From assembly GCA_019058245.1 (NCBI GenBank), contig JAHPZJ010000028.1:124001-188000 (forward strand): 64,000 bases of DNA, written 5' to 3'. Position numbers and translations under genes: made by a program. Positions 1 through 9,241 of this stretch are shown here, piece by piece. The notes under the pieces are model-generated. The model was not told where the DNA came from. It did no database searches and saw only the letters and a program-made list of their open reading frames with translations. Origin of the DNA: Promethearchaeota archaeon. Lineage in GTDB: Archaea; Asgardarchaeota; Lokiarchaeia; Sigyniarchaeales; SOKP01. Numbering within the stretch: the first letter of the stretch is position 1; every line of letters starts with the position of its first letter.

Positions 1-895
1 TTTCTTGCTTATTCTTTTGTAAGGATGTTTGTATCTGCGTAAGTTGGTTTTTAAGATCTTCATTTTCTCTCTTAAGATCTCTTAATTCATCCGGTTGTAA
101 TTGGAATCCTCGACTTTTTATTGTTCGTTCAAGTTCAGATTTTTCACTATTTAATTTTTCAACAATTTGTTTATATTTATTAAGATCTGATTGAAGATCT
201 TGACATAGTATTTCTAAAGTCGCTGATGAGGATTGGATTGATTTAGATTTTTGTGTAGCTGTTTTTGGTTCTTCCACTGGAACTATATTATCAATAGTTT
301 GTTTTTTCATACTTTCTTCTAATTGTTGGTTTAATAAATCGTTTTTTTCAATTAATTCATTAATTTTATTTTCTTGTTCATTAATTTGGTTTTTCTTATT
401 CGATAATTCAGATTGTAAATTATCAATTAAAGCGGTGGTCATTTCAGAATCTTTTTCTGTAGAAGCTTTCTCAATAGGTTTTGATATCTTTGAAGCTGTT
501 TCTAATTTTATTTTTAATTCGGTAATTTCGTTTTCTTTATTTTTCAAATTGTTTTCTTTTTCAGCTAAATTTTTTTCTAAGACTGTTAACTTACTATTTA
601 ACACTATATTTTCTTCTTGAATTTCAGTTAATTTTTTATCATCAACCTTTCCAGCTTTTTCTAATTTTTGTTTTAAAATTTTGTTTTCTTCGATTACGTT
701 CTTAACGATTTCTTCGGTTTTTGTGATTAATTCTACATTTTCTTTAATTTTAGTTTTCAATTCTTCATTCTCATTTTCAATTTCTCTAATTTTGTTAATA
801 GTATCATCAATTTGATTAGGGTTTTTTATCTCCCCTTCCATTTTTTTTCTCCAGAGACTGATGAAATCCTCTACTTTTTTATTATTTTCCGGCAT
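1..895 (-). CDS. Coiled-coil protein, C-terminus beyond the window edge
   Basis: An uninterrupted minus-strand frame of 298 codons starts at the ATG at 895 and runs off the left edge without a stop. The protein begins MPENNKKVEDFISLWRKKME and is then almost entirely Glu, Lys, Asn, Leu and Ile in heptad-like order, as in a long parallel coiled coil. A Ser/Thr/Pro-containing break lies near residues 205-225, with a second coiled stretch after it. It has no membrane segment, signal peptide or catalytic motif, and only one Cys in the visible part. It ends upstream of MEMO and is read in the same direction, with a 48-base gap, so the two may be co-transcribed. I do not recognise the family; a structural or scaffold role is only an inference from the coiled coil. 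Confidence 0.75.
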   Translation of the reverse strand, partial: MPENNKKVEDFISLWRKKMEGEIKNPNQIDDTINKIREIENENEELKTKIKENVELITKTEEIVKNVIEENKILKQKLEKAGKVDDKKLTEIQEENIVLNSKLTVLEKNLAEKENNLKNKENEITELKIKLETASKISKPIEKASTEKDSEMTTALIDNLQSELSNKKNQINEQENKINELIEKNDLLNQQLEESMKKQTIDNIVPVEEPKTATQKSKSIQSSSATLEILCQDLQSDLNKYKQIVEKLNSEKSELERTIKSRGFQLQPDELRDLKRENEDLKNQLTQIQTSLQKNKQE

Positions 896-943
896 TTTCC
901 TTCAAAACTTTCTTTTATCCTAATTATTGAATATTTAATTGGT

Positions 944-1828
944 TTATTTCATTACGATACCTGAAAAATATCCTACACAATATCCTCTAATATTTCCTGT
1001 TTTTTCTGAACTTGTATAGTACTGTAATAATTTACCCTTACTTGCATTTAAATTTTTAGAAATCATTATAAGGGATGCTATAGTTTGAGGTCCACATACA
1101 GTTGTTTTTGATGCAGCTTCAATTGTTTTTTCAGGATTAAGATCGATAAATCCTTCAATTACTTTTTGATCAATCTGTTTAAGTTTCATCAATTGCTCAG
1201 AATCATGGATTTCTTTATGAGTCATGTCAGAAGAAGCAACAATTACTACGTCTTTATCAAATGAGTTAATAGCTTTAGAAATATCACTTGAGATTTGATT
1301 TAAAGTATTAAAAGCCTTTGTAGAAATTATGATTGGTATAAATTTTACATCTTTTTCTAGGGAACAGTATTTAATAAACGGTAACTGTACTTCGATGTTA
1401 TGTTCTCTTCCAAAAGGATAACCTATAAATGCTGATTCATCATTTTTGATAATATCACTATATTCTAATATTTTCTTGGATAATTCTCCATCAATACGGA
1501 TATTTCCTAAAGGTGTTTCCCATTCGCCCTCATCCATTAACGCAACTTTGCCATAACCAATGTGATCTGTACCTAAGACTATTACAGTATCTGGTATTCT
1601 TTCCTTAAACAAATTAAAAAAGGTAAAAGCCGCGCAACATCCAGAATATATGTATCCAGCATGAGGAGAAACGCCCCCAATTATAGTTCTTTGATCTTGG
1701 TTTAGAGTGGTAGGTTCTTCTCCGGGTCCAAACTCTTTATTTAGAAAAGATTCTTTTAATATAGTAATTAGGTCAGGTTTATAACGTGGATAAAAGCTGC
1801 CAGCAACAGCAGCCTTTCTTATAACCAT
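944..1828 (-). CDS. MEMO1-family protein
   Basis: The 294-residue protein matches the MEMO family in length and layout. It starts MVIRKAAVAGSFYP, then has GGVSPHAGYIYSG with a candidate metal-binding His at residue 56, GTDHIGYG, REHNIEVQLPF, ASSDMTHK and a late CGPQTIA with a conserved Cys. These His/Cys positions match the metal site described for human MEMO1; relatives are distantly related to class III non-haem-iron dioxygenases. Archaea usually carry one copy, often near mevalonate or AMMECR1 genes, which I do not see here. The cellular role in archaea is not settled. The start is the ATG giving the family's normal N-terminus. Confidence 0.9.
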   Translation of the reverse strand: MVIRKAAVAGSFYPRYKPDLITILKESFLNKEFGPGEEPTTLNQDQRTIIGGVSPHAGYIYSGCCAAFTFFNLFKERIPDTVIVLGTDHIGYGKVALMDEGEWETPLGNIRIDGELSKKILEYSDIIKNDESAFIGYPFGREHNIEVQLPFIKYCSLEKDVKFIPIIISTKAFNTLNQISSDISKAINSFDKDVVIVASSDMTHKEIHDSEQLMKLKQIDQKVIEGFIDLNPEKTIEAASKTTVCGPQTIASLIMISKNLNASKGKLLQYYTSSEKTGNIRGYCVGYFSGIVMK

Positions 1829-1949
1829 TTTTTTACCACGAGTTTTTTTTGTTTTGATATTTAAAATATGATTCTTAAGAATTATATATTTTCATCTAAT
1901 ACTAGATAAATTGAAAGATTTATTAAATTATTTTTAATATTTTTTAATA

Positions 1950-2543
1950 ATGAACCAAGTAAACAATGAACAAATCTCTCTTGATAATATTGATTTACCA
2001 GATAAAATCCCAGCAAAATTTATCAATTCAAGAGTTATCGTTTTCAATCCTTTATATGCTTCATATTTATATGTTATTAAAGGTTTTTTTGGTTCTCCTT
2101 TAGGTATAAATAAACCGAGATTAGAATATTTTTCAAAACCAAGTGAATTGTCTCTAATAGAAGCGTATTATTTATTGGAACGTGATGACATTTCTATTTA
2201 TGATATAAAAGAGAATAAGGTTTTAGAACCGAAGGAATTCTATGAGATTGCTAATAAAATTCATCATAAATTTGCAGAGAAATATGTTATTTACAAAGAT
2301 CTAAGGGAAAAAGGATATATACCGAGACCTGGTCTAAAATTTGGAGCGGATTTTGTCGTGTATAAAAAGGGACCTGGTATAGAACATTCACTTTTTATGG
2401 TTCATGTATTACCTCATGATTCTGAAATAACTGCTATTGATATGGTTAGAGCTGGTAGATTAGCAACATCAGTGAGAAAAAAATTTGTTATAGCAAACCC
2501 ACTAACTAAATCATATTATTTCTTTGAATGGTTTAAGCCATAA
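1950..2543 (+). CDS. endA: tRNA-intron (splicing) endonuclease
   Basis: This 197-residue protein is an archaeal EndA that cuts bulge-helix-bulge introns from precursor tRNA and rRNA. The C-terminal half holds the catalytic domain: YKDLREKGY near 115-123, then GLKFGADFVVY with the probable catalytic Tyr138, EHS with His146, and RKKFVIA with the Lys at about 177-178. These correspond to the Tyr-His-Lys triad of the family. Residues 1-100 form the usual N-terminal domain. The length fits the one-domain homotetramer class or one subunit of a heterotetramer. It is divergent from MEMO, and the shared AT-rich gap of about 120 bases should hold both promoters. Confidence 0.93.
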   Translation: MNQVNNEQISLDNIDLPDKIPAKFINSRVIVFNPLYASYLYVIKGFFGSPLGINKPRLEYFSKPSELSLIEAYYLLERDDISIYDIKENKVLEPKEFYEIANKIHHKFAEKYVIYKDLREKGYIPRPGLKFGADFVVYKKGPGIEHSLFMVHVLPHDSEITAIDMVRAGRLATSVRKKFVIANPLTKSYYFFEWFKP

Positions 2544-2599
2544 AATAAAGAAAAAGTACAGATAAAAAAAATTGATATATTAATTTTCCACTTTATAGA

Positions 2600-4417
2600 T
2601 TATTTCACAAAAACCAATTTTAGAATATCGCTAAGATTTTTATTTTTAAATTGTTCTATTTGGTCAAAATCTGCATTTGGAATGGAATGGGTAATTTTCA
2701 TAATACTATTCAAGACCTCGTCTTCCTTATTCTCATCAAATCTAAGCCCTCTTTTTAACAGAATTTTTCCCTCTTTAAAAAATAATAAAATTATTTTTAT
2801 TAATCCTAATAATTTCTTATGTTCAGTAAAATTGTCAATCTCTACAAATGCATTTTGACCTAAAAAACTATTTTGAATTAATTTTGCCATAAAAAGATCA
2901 AGTTTTTGATCATCAGGCAAATTTTTCTTTCCAATTAACTGTGTTATAAATTTTAACTCATGATCTTTTGATAGTATTTCATCTACTTGTTTTTGACACC
3001 CTATCCAATCTAGATCAATTTCTGACCAATAAATATCGTTATTTCTCCACCATTCTGAAATTTGTACGGGATAATTTGAATAAGATTTCATCCAATTTAT
3101 AGCAGGATATTGTTTTAAGTATGCTAAATTATTATCTAGAGCTAATAATGATTGCACAACTCGTTTAGTAACTGTAGTAACTGGCTCATTAAAATCTCCT
3201 GCAGGAGGTGATATTGATCCTATAATTGTCAAAGACCCAATATTTTGTTTTCCTAAATGATCTCGTCCATTTGTTTGAAAAACACCGGCTCTTTCATAAA
3301 AACTTGAGAGTCTTGTTGGTAAATATGCAGGATATCCTTCTTCGGCTGGCATTTCTTCCAATAATCCACAAATTTCTCTTAAGGATTCTGCCCATCTTGA
3401 TGTACTATCTGCAAGAACGGCAACATCATATCCCATATCTCTATAGTACTCCGCGATAGTTACTCCTGAAAAAAGACTAGCATCACGAGCAGATACAGGC
3501 ATATTTGAAGTATTTGCAATAATAATTGTGCGATCTAATAATGGTCTCCCATTTTTAGCATCATAAATCTCTTTAAATTGTTTTAACACATTAGCAATTT
3601 CATTACCTGGTTCTCCACAACCTATAAAAATAATTATATCTGCCTTACAATACTTTGCAATTGTTTGTAAAATAACTGTTTTCCCTGTTCCAAATCCTCC
3701 TGGAACTGCAGATGTCCCTCCTTTTGCTATTGGAAATAGTAAATCAATTATTCTTGTTCCTGTCAATAATGGTTCATTTGGTTTAATTTTCCTTTCAAAG
3801 GGTCTCCTTTTAGTAATTGGCCACTTTTGTAACATCGAGAATGAGGTTTCTTGTCCATTTTCTGTTAAACAATAAATTGTATCTATTATATTATAATCTC
3901 CCTCTTCTGCAATAAAAGTTATTTTCCCAAACACCGCAGGTGGAATCATAATTTTATGGGTAATTATTTCAGTTTCTTGTACTGTTCCAATAAAGTCTCC
4001 GCTATTTACATTATCACCTTTTTTTCGTAAGGGTACAAAATGCCATTTTTTTTCTCTTGATAAGGGTGAAAAATCGATTCCTTTTTCTAATTTTCCTTCT
4101 TTAAAATGTTCAAAAATTGTTTCTAAAGGCCTTTGAATTCCATCAAAGACATTTGCCATCAATCCAGGGCCTAACTCCATGGATAATGGTTTTTTAAGAT
4201 TAATAACTTTTTCATATAACTTTAAACTATTTGTATCATCATAAGATTGGGCTACAATGTAATTAGAATAAATTTGAATAACTTCACTTAAAATATTATG
4301 GTTAGAAATTTTGACTAAGTCATGAAGTCTTATTTCATTTTCCAATCCTTTTACTTTAATTATTGAACCTTTAATTGATGTAATTACACCATATTTATGA
4401 AGTTCTTCGACTGACAT
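2600..4417 (-). CDS. Second, diverged A-type ATPase catalytic A subunit
   Basis: The 605-residue protein is a full-length paralogue of the A subunit encoded about 5 kb upstream. It keeps the P-loop PGGFGTGKT (Lys246), the non-homologous insert region, [14 protein letters not shown] and the C-terminal helical domain. The otherwise near-invariant CGERGNE reads CGEPGNE, replacing the Arg after the catalytic Glu with Pro270. That Arg normally helps bind the gamma-phosphate, so this copy may hydrolyse ATP poorly. Other signature blocks also drift, for example CGLLEEMP instead of SGLLEEMP. It is the last gene of the ATPase operon, after the zinc-ribbon membrane protein. It could be an alternative, regulatory or assembly subunit. 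The reading frame is intact, so it is not an obvious pseudogene. Confidence 0.9.
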   Translation of the reverse strand: MSVEELHKYGVITSIKGSIIKVKGLENEIRLHDLVKISNHNILSEVIQIYSNYIVAQSYDDTNSLKLYEKVINLKKPLSMELGPGLMANVFDGIQRPLETIFEHFKEGKLEKGIDFSPLSREKKWHFVPLRKKGDNVNSGDFIGTVQETEIITHKIMIPPAVFGKITFIAEEGDYNIIDTIYCLTENGQETSFSMLQKWPITKRRPFERKIKPNEPLLTGTRIIDLLFPIAKGGTSAVPGGFGTGKTVILQTIAKYCKADIIIFIGCGEPGNEIANVLKQFKEIYDAKNGRPLLDRTIIIANTSNMPVSARDASLFSGVTIAEYYRDMGYDVAVLADSTSRWAESLREICGLLEEMPAEEGYPAYLPTRLSSFYERAGVFQTNGRDHLGKQNIGSLTIIGSISPPAGDFNEPVTTVTKRVVQSLLALDNNLAYLKQYPAINWMKSYSNYPVQISEWWRNNDIYWSEIDLDWIGCQKQVDEILSKDHELKFITQLIGKKNLPDDQKLDLFMAKLIQNSFLGQNAFVEIDNFTEHKKLLGLIKIILLFFKEGKILLKRGLRFDENKEDEVLNSIMKITHSIPNADFDQIEQFKNKNLSDILKLVFVK

Positions 4418-4457
4418 TAATTACTATCCAAATTTTTTATTTATTTTTTTAATTATT

Positions 4458-4877
4458 TTATTTATTTGGGGTACCACAAATGGGACATTTTTTGACATAA
4501 CTTGGAAGTGTCATTCCACATTTCATGCATTTATTAATTAGAGGTTTACGATATTTAAAATTGAGGCTTACATCTGACAATTTTCTTATTTCAGGTTCCC
4601 CTTCTATTTTATACGGTTCTTTTTTCCGATAAAGTTGATCTTTCCTTTTATCTTTATCAGGGAACATTTTTGAATAAAGATTTTTCGTCCGGTTTTTAAA
4701 TATAAGTCCTAGAAAAGTTACAAGTATAAAACCGATAATTAGAATGATAATAAATGCATTTGTTTTAAATTTGATTAAAAAATATATTAGAATTAATAGT
4801 AATATTATCAGAAAAATCATACTGATAGTTTTACGAATAACATCCTTCTGAGAGACCTTTTTGTTATCATTTTCCAT
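4458..4877 (-). CDS. Two-helix membrane protein with C-terminal zinc ribbon
   Basis: The 139-residue protein has a short charged N-terminus, two adjacent hydrophobic helices (about residues 15-36 and 42-62), a basic stretch, and a C-terminal knuckle pair CMKCG...CPICG that looks like a zinc ribbon. The layout predicts a membrane hairpin with a cytosolic zinc-binding tail. It lies between subunit I (26-base gap) and the second A subunit (40-base gap) on the same strand, so it is probably part of the ATPase transcript. I do not recognise it as a standard A/V-ATPase subunit. An assembly or accessory factor is an inference from position only. Confidence 0.75.
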   Translation of the reverse strand: MENDNKKVSQKDVIRKTISMIFLIILLLILIYFLIKFKTNAFIIILIIGFILVTFLGLIFKNRTKNLYSKMFPDKDKRKDQLYRKKEPYKIEGEPEIRKLSDVSLNFKYRKPLINKCMKCGMTLPSYVKKCPICGTPNK

Positions 4878-4903
4878 AATTCATTAATCAATTAAAATGT
4901 GAG

Positions 4904-7195
4904 TCAAAAATATTTTTTAGAAATTTGTTTTGTAGCTTCAAGAATGTCCTCATGAATTTGCTTAGACTCAATTTCTCGTTCTATTTCTTCAGAAACAATA
5001 TCCTTTTCATCCCTTAATTTAAAGTTTATAATTGAAAAATTATCATCTAAATAAAAGGGATAAAATTTTATCCCAGATCCACTATAAAATTTGAAAAAGA
5101 ATTCATAAAAATTCAACCTCAACGCGTTTAAAAAGACTAATAATCCTTCTATAAGAATTACCACTATGTTGCCGAAAATTAAACCTACAGTTTTTGCAAA
5201 TTCAACCCAAAATCCCGATCCTTCAATTAAACCTGCCATCGCTTGGATGGCAATCATTAGAGCTATATGGGCTAGAGCTAATGCTAATAATCGTATATAA
5301 GAAGCAACATTGCTTATTACGGATAATAATGTTTCAAACGTTTCCATTGACCCTTCACTTACAAGATCTTTATATGATTCAGCTTTCATATACGATACAC
5401 CTAGAATTTTGCCAATAGGTTTTAAAATAAGGAGTAATATGCCTGGAATTAAGGGTAATAATATTGGAAATGGTGGTGATAGCCATGCATTTATGTCAAA
5501 TTTATAAGTTAAAATTAAAATCGTACCACCAATTAATAATAATATCTTAACGAATGAATCTGTAAATGCTAAATATTTTCTCCCTTGTCTCCAATAATTC
5601 AAAAACTGTATTACCCAACCTAAATTAATATGGATCACACCAACTAGTATTGCAAATATTAAAACCGCTGTTACACGCGAAATTGGATCATGTAATGACA
5701 TATTTAATATAGGAATTGTAATTGGATTTAGTTGAAGAAAAACGTGACCTCCAATTTCTATGTTATGCATACCAAAAAATTCACCATATAAAAAACCAAA
5801 TAAAACAGCCCCCAGACCACAATAAAAGATTATCCAACAAAAATTTAAAAAGTCAGTTCCTTTTTTATTTTTAAAAATGACAGCACCAATTAATCCTGCT
5901 ATAATTAAAACTATCCCATGACCAATGTCCCCGAACATCAACCCAAATAAAATAGGAAATATAATTGCTAAAAATGGTGTTGGATCAATTTCAGAATAAG
6001 AAGGAGTACCATACATTCTTGTTAATGTTTCGAAAGGTCTTACAAAAAAATTATTTTTCATAAGTCGTGGTGTTTTTTCTTTTAAATCTTTATCTGTTGC
6101 TATGTTACTCGAGATATCCTCTTTATTCTTAAGTTTATCTTTTGAATATGATTTTTCTTTTAATTTTTCTTCCCGTTCTGTTTCTTTAACTTTTATAATG
6201 GTTTTTTTTGATATTTCCATAGAATGAATATTTATCTTATCTTTGAAAACATCAATTAATCTTTTACGAACTTCCTCCTTTCGGTCCACAGGAATAAAAA
6301 ATTGAAGCTTTGAAGCATTTGATGATATATCTCTGAATTGTTGCTCAGCCCAATTATAATCTTCAATATTTTGAACAATTTCATACATAGCGGCGAATAA
6401 TACTATATTATCATCTTTAAGCCGCTCCAATTCTTTTTCATACTTAATTAAAGTATCTGAAATAAAATTAATTTCACTTTTAATTCTAGGAAAGTTAATC
6501 CCATCAGTAAGTAGATATTTTTTTAAAATGGGCACTTCTTCTACTTGAATAACCCGAAGTTTTTCTTTTAGATCTTCTTCTTTATCTTTAGGATAAATTG
6601 TGAAAAATGCTATTCGATCTTCTGAAATTTTTTGGGTGTCAAAAAAATTTGGAAAATTTGAAAAATCAAAAAGATTTTTTATGAAAACTAAATTTTTTGA
6701 AAAAGTGGTATAAACTCTAAAAGATAGCTGTTTCAATTGTGATAAATTATCTCGAGATACCCCAATATTATTTAGAAAATTATAACTTTCTTCAATAATT
6801 TTCATTTTATCTAGTTCAATATTAACTTTTGCTATATATTTTCCTAATTCCGCTACACGATTATTATAGAAATTAATCTCTTCTGAAATATAGTTTATTA
6901 ATTCAAGGATATCTTTAACAACAAACTCTTTTCTATCTTTTTTTTTAACATTTAACTTTTGTATATCATTATCAGTAATATTAAGCATTTTAAATAATCT
7001 TTCTATCTCAGCTCTTAATTTTTTTATTTTTTCAGAGAAAAGATCTCCTTTTTCGATATTTTCAATTATTTTTTCTTTTGGTCTAATATGAACTACTTTT
7101 ATTTGAGCTAATTCTTGTAACAGAAAATCTTTATAATCATTATGGATAGCTACATCAAATAAGCACATTACCGTCTTGGTTACCATCGCATTCAC
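4904..7195 (-). CDS. atpI: A-type ATP synthase subunit I (a-subunit)
   Basis: The 763-residue stator/ion-channel subunit has the two-part layout of the family. Residues 1 to about 385 form the cytosolic coiled-coil arm and about 400-720 form a membrane bundle. The bundle holds the helix with SVISNVASYIRLLALAL, whose Arg is the expected partner of the rotor Glu in ion transfer. A Lys/Glu-rich linker near 335-370 joins the halves. The start overlaps the stop of subunit D by 4 bases (ATGA), which indicates translational coupling. The C-terminus is long and charged. The protein provides the ion half-channels and peripheral-stalk anchor. Confidence 0.93.
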   Translation of the reverse strand: MNAMVTKTVMCLFDVAIHNDYKDFLLQELAQIKVVHIRPKEKIIENIEKGDLFSEKIKKLRAEIERLFKMLNITDNDIQKLNVKKKDRKEFVVKDILELINYISEEINFYNNRVAELGKYIAKVNIELDKMKIIEESYNFLNNIGVSRDNLSQLKQLSFRVYTTFSKNLVFIKNLFDFSNFPNFFDTQKISEDRIAFFTIYPKDKEEDLKEKLRVIQVEEVPILKKYLLTDGINFPRIKSEINFISDTLIKYEKELERLKDDNIVLFAAMYEIVQNIEDYNWAEQQFRDISSNASKLQFFIPVDRKEEVRKRLIDVFKDKINIHSMEISKKTIIKVKETEREEKLKEKSYSKDKLKNKEDISSNIATDKDLKEKTPRLMKNNFFVRPFETLTRMYGTPSYSEIDPTPFLAIIFPILFGLMFGDIGHGIVLIIAGLIGAVIFKNKKGTDFLNFCWIIFYCGLGAVLFGFLYGEFFGMHNIEIGGHVFLQLNPITIPILNMSLHDPISRVTAVLIFAILVGVIHINLGWVIQFLNYWRQGRKYLAFTDSFVKILLLIGGTILILTYKFDINAWLSPPFPILLPLIPGILLLILKPIGKILGVSYMKAESYKDLVSEGSMETFETLLSVISNVASYIRLLALALAHIALMIAIQAMAGLIEGSGFWVEFAKTVGLIFGNIVVILIEGLLVFLNALRLNFYEFFFKFYSGSGIKFYPFYLDDNFSIINFKLRDEKDIVSEEIEREIESKQIHEDILEATKQISKKYF

Positions 7196-7803
7196 ATTTT
7201 TATAAACTTTTTTTCATAAATTAGATCTTTTATACTTTTTAATCTTACAAAATTCTCTCGTTGAACTTCTTCTAATATATCTTTTATTTTTTTAATTTCT
7301 TGACTAAGTGAGGGGATAATAATATTATTTAATCCATGGATTCTTCGAGTTATTTTTTTAAAACTTAGCGAATGTTTTAACATTACATCTTCAATTTCTG
7401 CCAAATGAATCATTATATTGAAAAGATTTGTTAATTTTTTTATTAAGTCATCTAGATAATGACTTGTATATTCAAAAGAATAAGCGGGAAGTCTTTCTTT
7501 TCTTATTAGTTCATATTCTATCTCTGGTACTACATTACCAATCTTTTTTACATAGTTAACATTGATTGTTGGTGTGAATTGGATTTTGCTCAAACTGCTA
7601 ATTATTTTAAAATTGTTCTTTCCCATTTCCATATAAGTCTGTTGCAAGCAAATCATGACTTCTATGAATAGATTTAGGTAGTTTTTACGTTGTATTTTAT
7701 AGTCACTCCATAACTTTTTAATTGCAAATATTAATTGTTCTTGTTTAAATTCTAAAAAGCTCTTACCTTTCACAGCAAAGTTTAATCTTTTCTGTAGACT
7801 CAT
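7192..7803 (-). CDS. atpD: A-type ATP synthase subunit D (central stalk)
   Basis: The 203-residue protein is a long helical hairpin typical of the central-axle D subunit, which couples A3B3 catalysis to rotor turning. N-terminal RLNFAVKGKSFLEFKQEQL and the late RRIHGLNNIIIPSL block are family hallmarks, the latter matching the conserved RRVNALE(H/Y)xxIP segment. It follows subunit B by 46 bases and overlaps subunit I by 4 bases. The length is normal for archaea. Confidence 0.93.
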   Translation of the reverse strand: MSLQKRLNFAVKGKSFLEFKQEQLIFAIKKLWSDYKIQRKNYLNLFIEVMICLQQTYMEMGKNNFKIISSLSKIQFTPTINVNYVKKIGNVVPEIEYELIRKERLPAYSFEYTSHYLDDLIKKLTNLFNIMIHLAEIEDVMLKHSLSFKKITRRIHGLNNIIIPSLSQEIKKIKDILEEVQRENFVRLKSIKDLIYEKKFIKM

Positions 7804-7849
7804 TAAGTTTGTTTTTGTAGGTTTGAATTCTCTAAAACTAATAGTTGTA

Positions 7850-9241
7850 TTACACCTGCTCTTGATAATATTTTTTAATAAATTCTTGATGAATTCTATA
7901 TAATTGATTTTTTGGTAAAGCAGATAAAGCTTTCCAAGCTATTTTAAAAGTTGTTGTAAAATCTCGATTCTCATTTACATCTTGGTTTAAAAATTCTTTT
8001 TCGAAGATTTCTCCAAACTTTAACGTAGATCTTTGATTAAAGTTCAATCCATCTTCACCAACAATTGATATAAGATCTCTAACTTCAAGAGTATTTGAAT
8101 ATGAAGCTAATAATTGGGAACTTATATCCTTGTGATCCTCTCTTGTTGTATTTTCACCAATTGCATCTTTCATAAGTCGAGATATAGAAGCTAAAACTTC
8201 AAACGGTGGATATATACCTCTTTTATGCAAATTCCTATTAAGGACTAATTGCCCCTCAGTAATATATCCTGAGGTGTCTGGAATTGGATGAGAGATATCA
8301 TCATTTGGCATTGTTAGAATAGGTATTTGAGTTATTGTTCCTTTTTTACCTTTTATTTTACCGGTTCGTTCATAAATTGAAGCAAAATCAGTGTATAGAT
8401 ATCCTGGATAACCTTTTCTACTAGGAATCTCTTCTTTTGCTGAGCTAAGTTCTCTTAATGCTTCAGCATAATTAGTCATATCTATTAAAATAACAAGAAC
8501 GTGCATATCTTTATCAAAAGCGAAATATTCTGCAGTAGTTAATGCTACTCTTGGAATTATTAAACGCTCCATTATTGGATCATCTGCAAAATTTATAAAT
8601 GAAATGATGTTTTGGATATTTCCACTTTCTTGAAATCTATTTAAAAAATAAATTGCTTCATCCTGAATAATTCCTATCCCACAAAAAATAATTAGAAAAG
8701 GTTCTTCTGTTAAAACTCTAGATTGTGTTACAATTTGAGCCGCTAGTGCATTATGTGGCATTCCTTGTCCACTAAATATAGGAAGTTTTTGCCCTCTTAT
8801 TAGCGTAAACAGTCCGTCAATAACAGACATACCTGTCTGGATTACCTCGGTTGGGTATTCTCTTGCGAATGGGTTAACTGGTGCTCCATTAATATCTCGT
8901 TCAACTTCTGTTATCAATTCAGATTCTAAAACCTTTTTAGTATTTATATCAATTGGTTTTCCCAGTGAATTGAATGTTCTACCAAACATATCATTTGAGA
9001 TTTTAACTTTAAAAGAAGCCTCTGTAAAAAGAATTTTAGAATTCTCTGAAGATAAACCACTTGTATCTTCAAATACTTCAACAACAATAGTGTCTTCATC
9101 TATTTTTACAACTTGACCAGTACGTTCTATTCCACCATCAGTTAATATTTTAACAATCTCCCCATATTGTGCATCATGTTCATTACTTAAGAATAACAAA
9201 GGTCCTACAATTTGTTCAATTTTTCCATAGATAATACTCAT
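7850..9241 (-). CDS. atpB: A-type ATP synthase subunit B (non-catalytic)
   Basis: The 463-residue nucleotide-binding-fold subunit has no working P-loop: the position reads SGQGMPHN, as expected of subunit [14 protein letters not shown] carries the Arg finger that reaches into the A-subunit active site. [20 protein letters not shown] and [12 protein letters not shown] are further B-type blocks. It alternates with subunit A in the A3B3 head. The start codon overlaps the end of the A gene by 4 bases (ATGA), so translation is probably coupled and gives matched stoichiometry. Confidence 0.95.
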   Translation of the reverse strand: MSIIYGKIEQIVGPLLFLSNEHDAQYGEIVKILTDGGIERTGQVVKIDEDTIVVEVFEDTSGLSSENSKILFTEASFKVKISNDMFGRTFNSLGKPIDINTKKVLESELITEVERDINGAPVNPFAREYPTEVIQTGMSVIDGLFTLIRGQKLPIFSGQGMPHNALAAQIVTQSRVLTEEPFLIIFCGIGIIQDEAIYFLNRFQESGNIQNIISFINFADDPIMERLIIPRVALTTAEYFAFDKDMHVLVILIDMTNYAEALRELSSAKEEIPSRKGYPGYLYTDFASIYERTGKIKGKKGTITQIPILTMPNDDISHPIPDTSGYITEGQLVLNRNLHKRGIYPPFEVLASISRLMKDAIGENTTREDHKDISSQLLASYSNTLEVRDLISIVGEDGLNFNQRSTLKFGEIFEKEFLNQDVNENRDFTTTFKIAWKALSALPKNQLYRIHQEFIKKYYQEQV

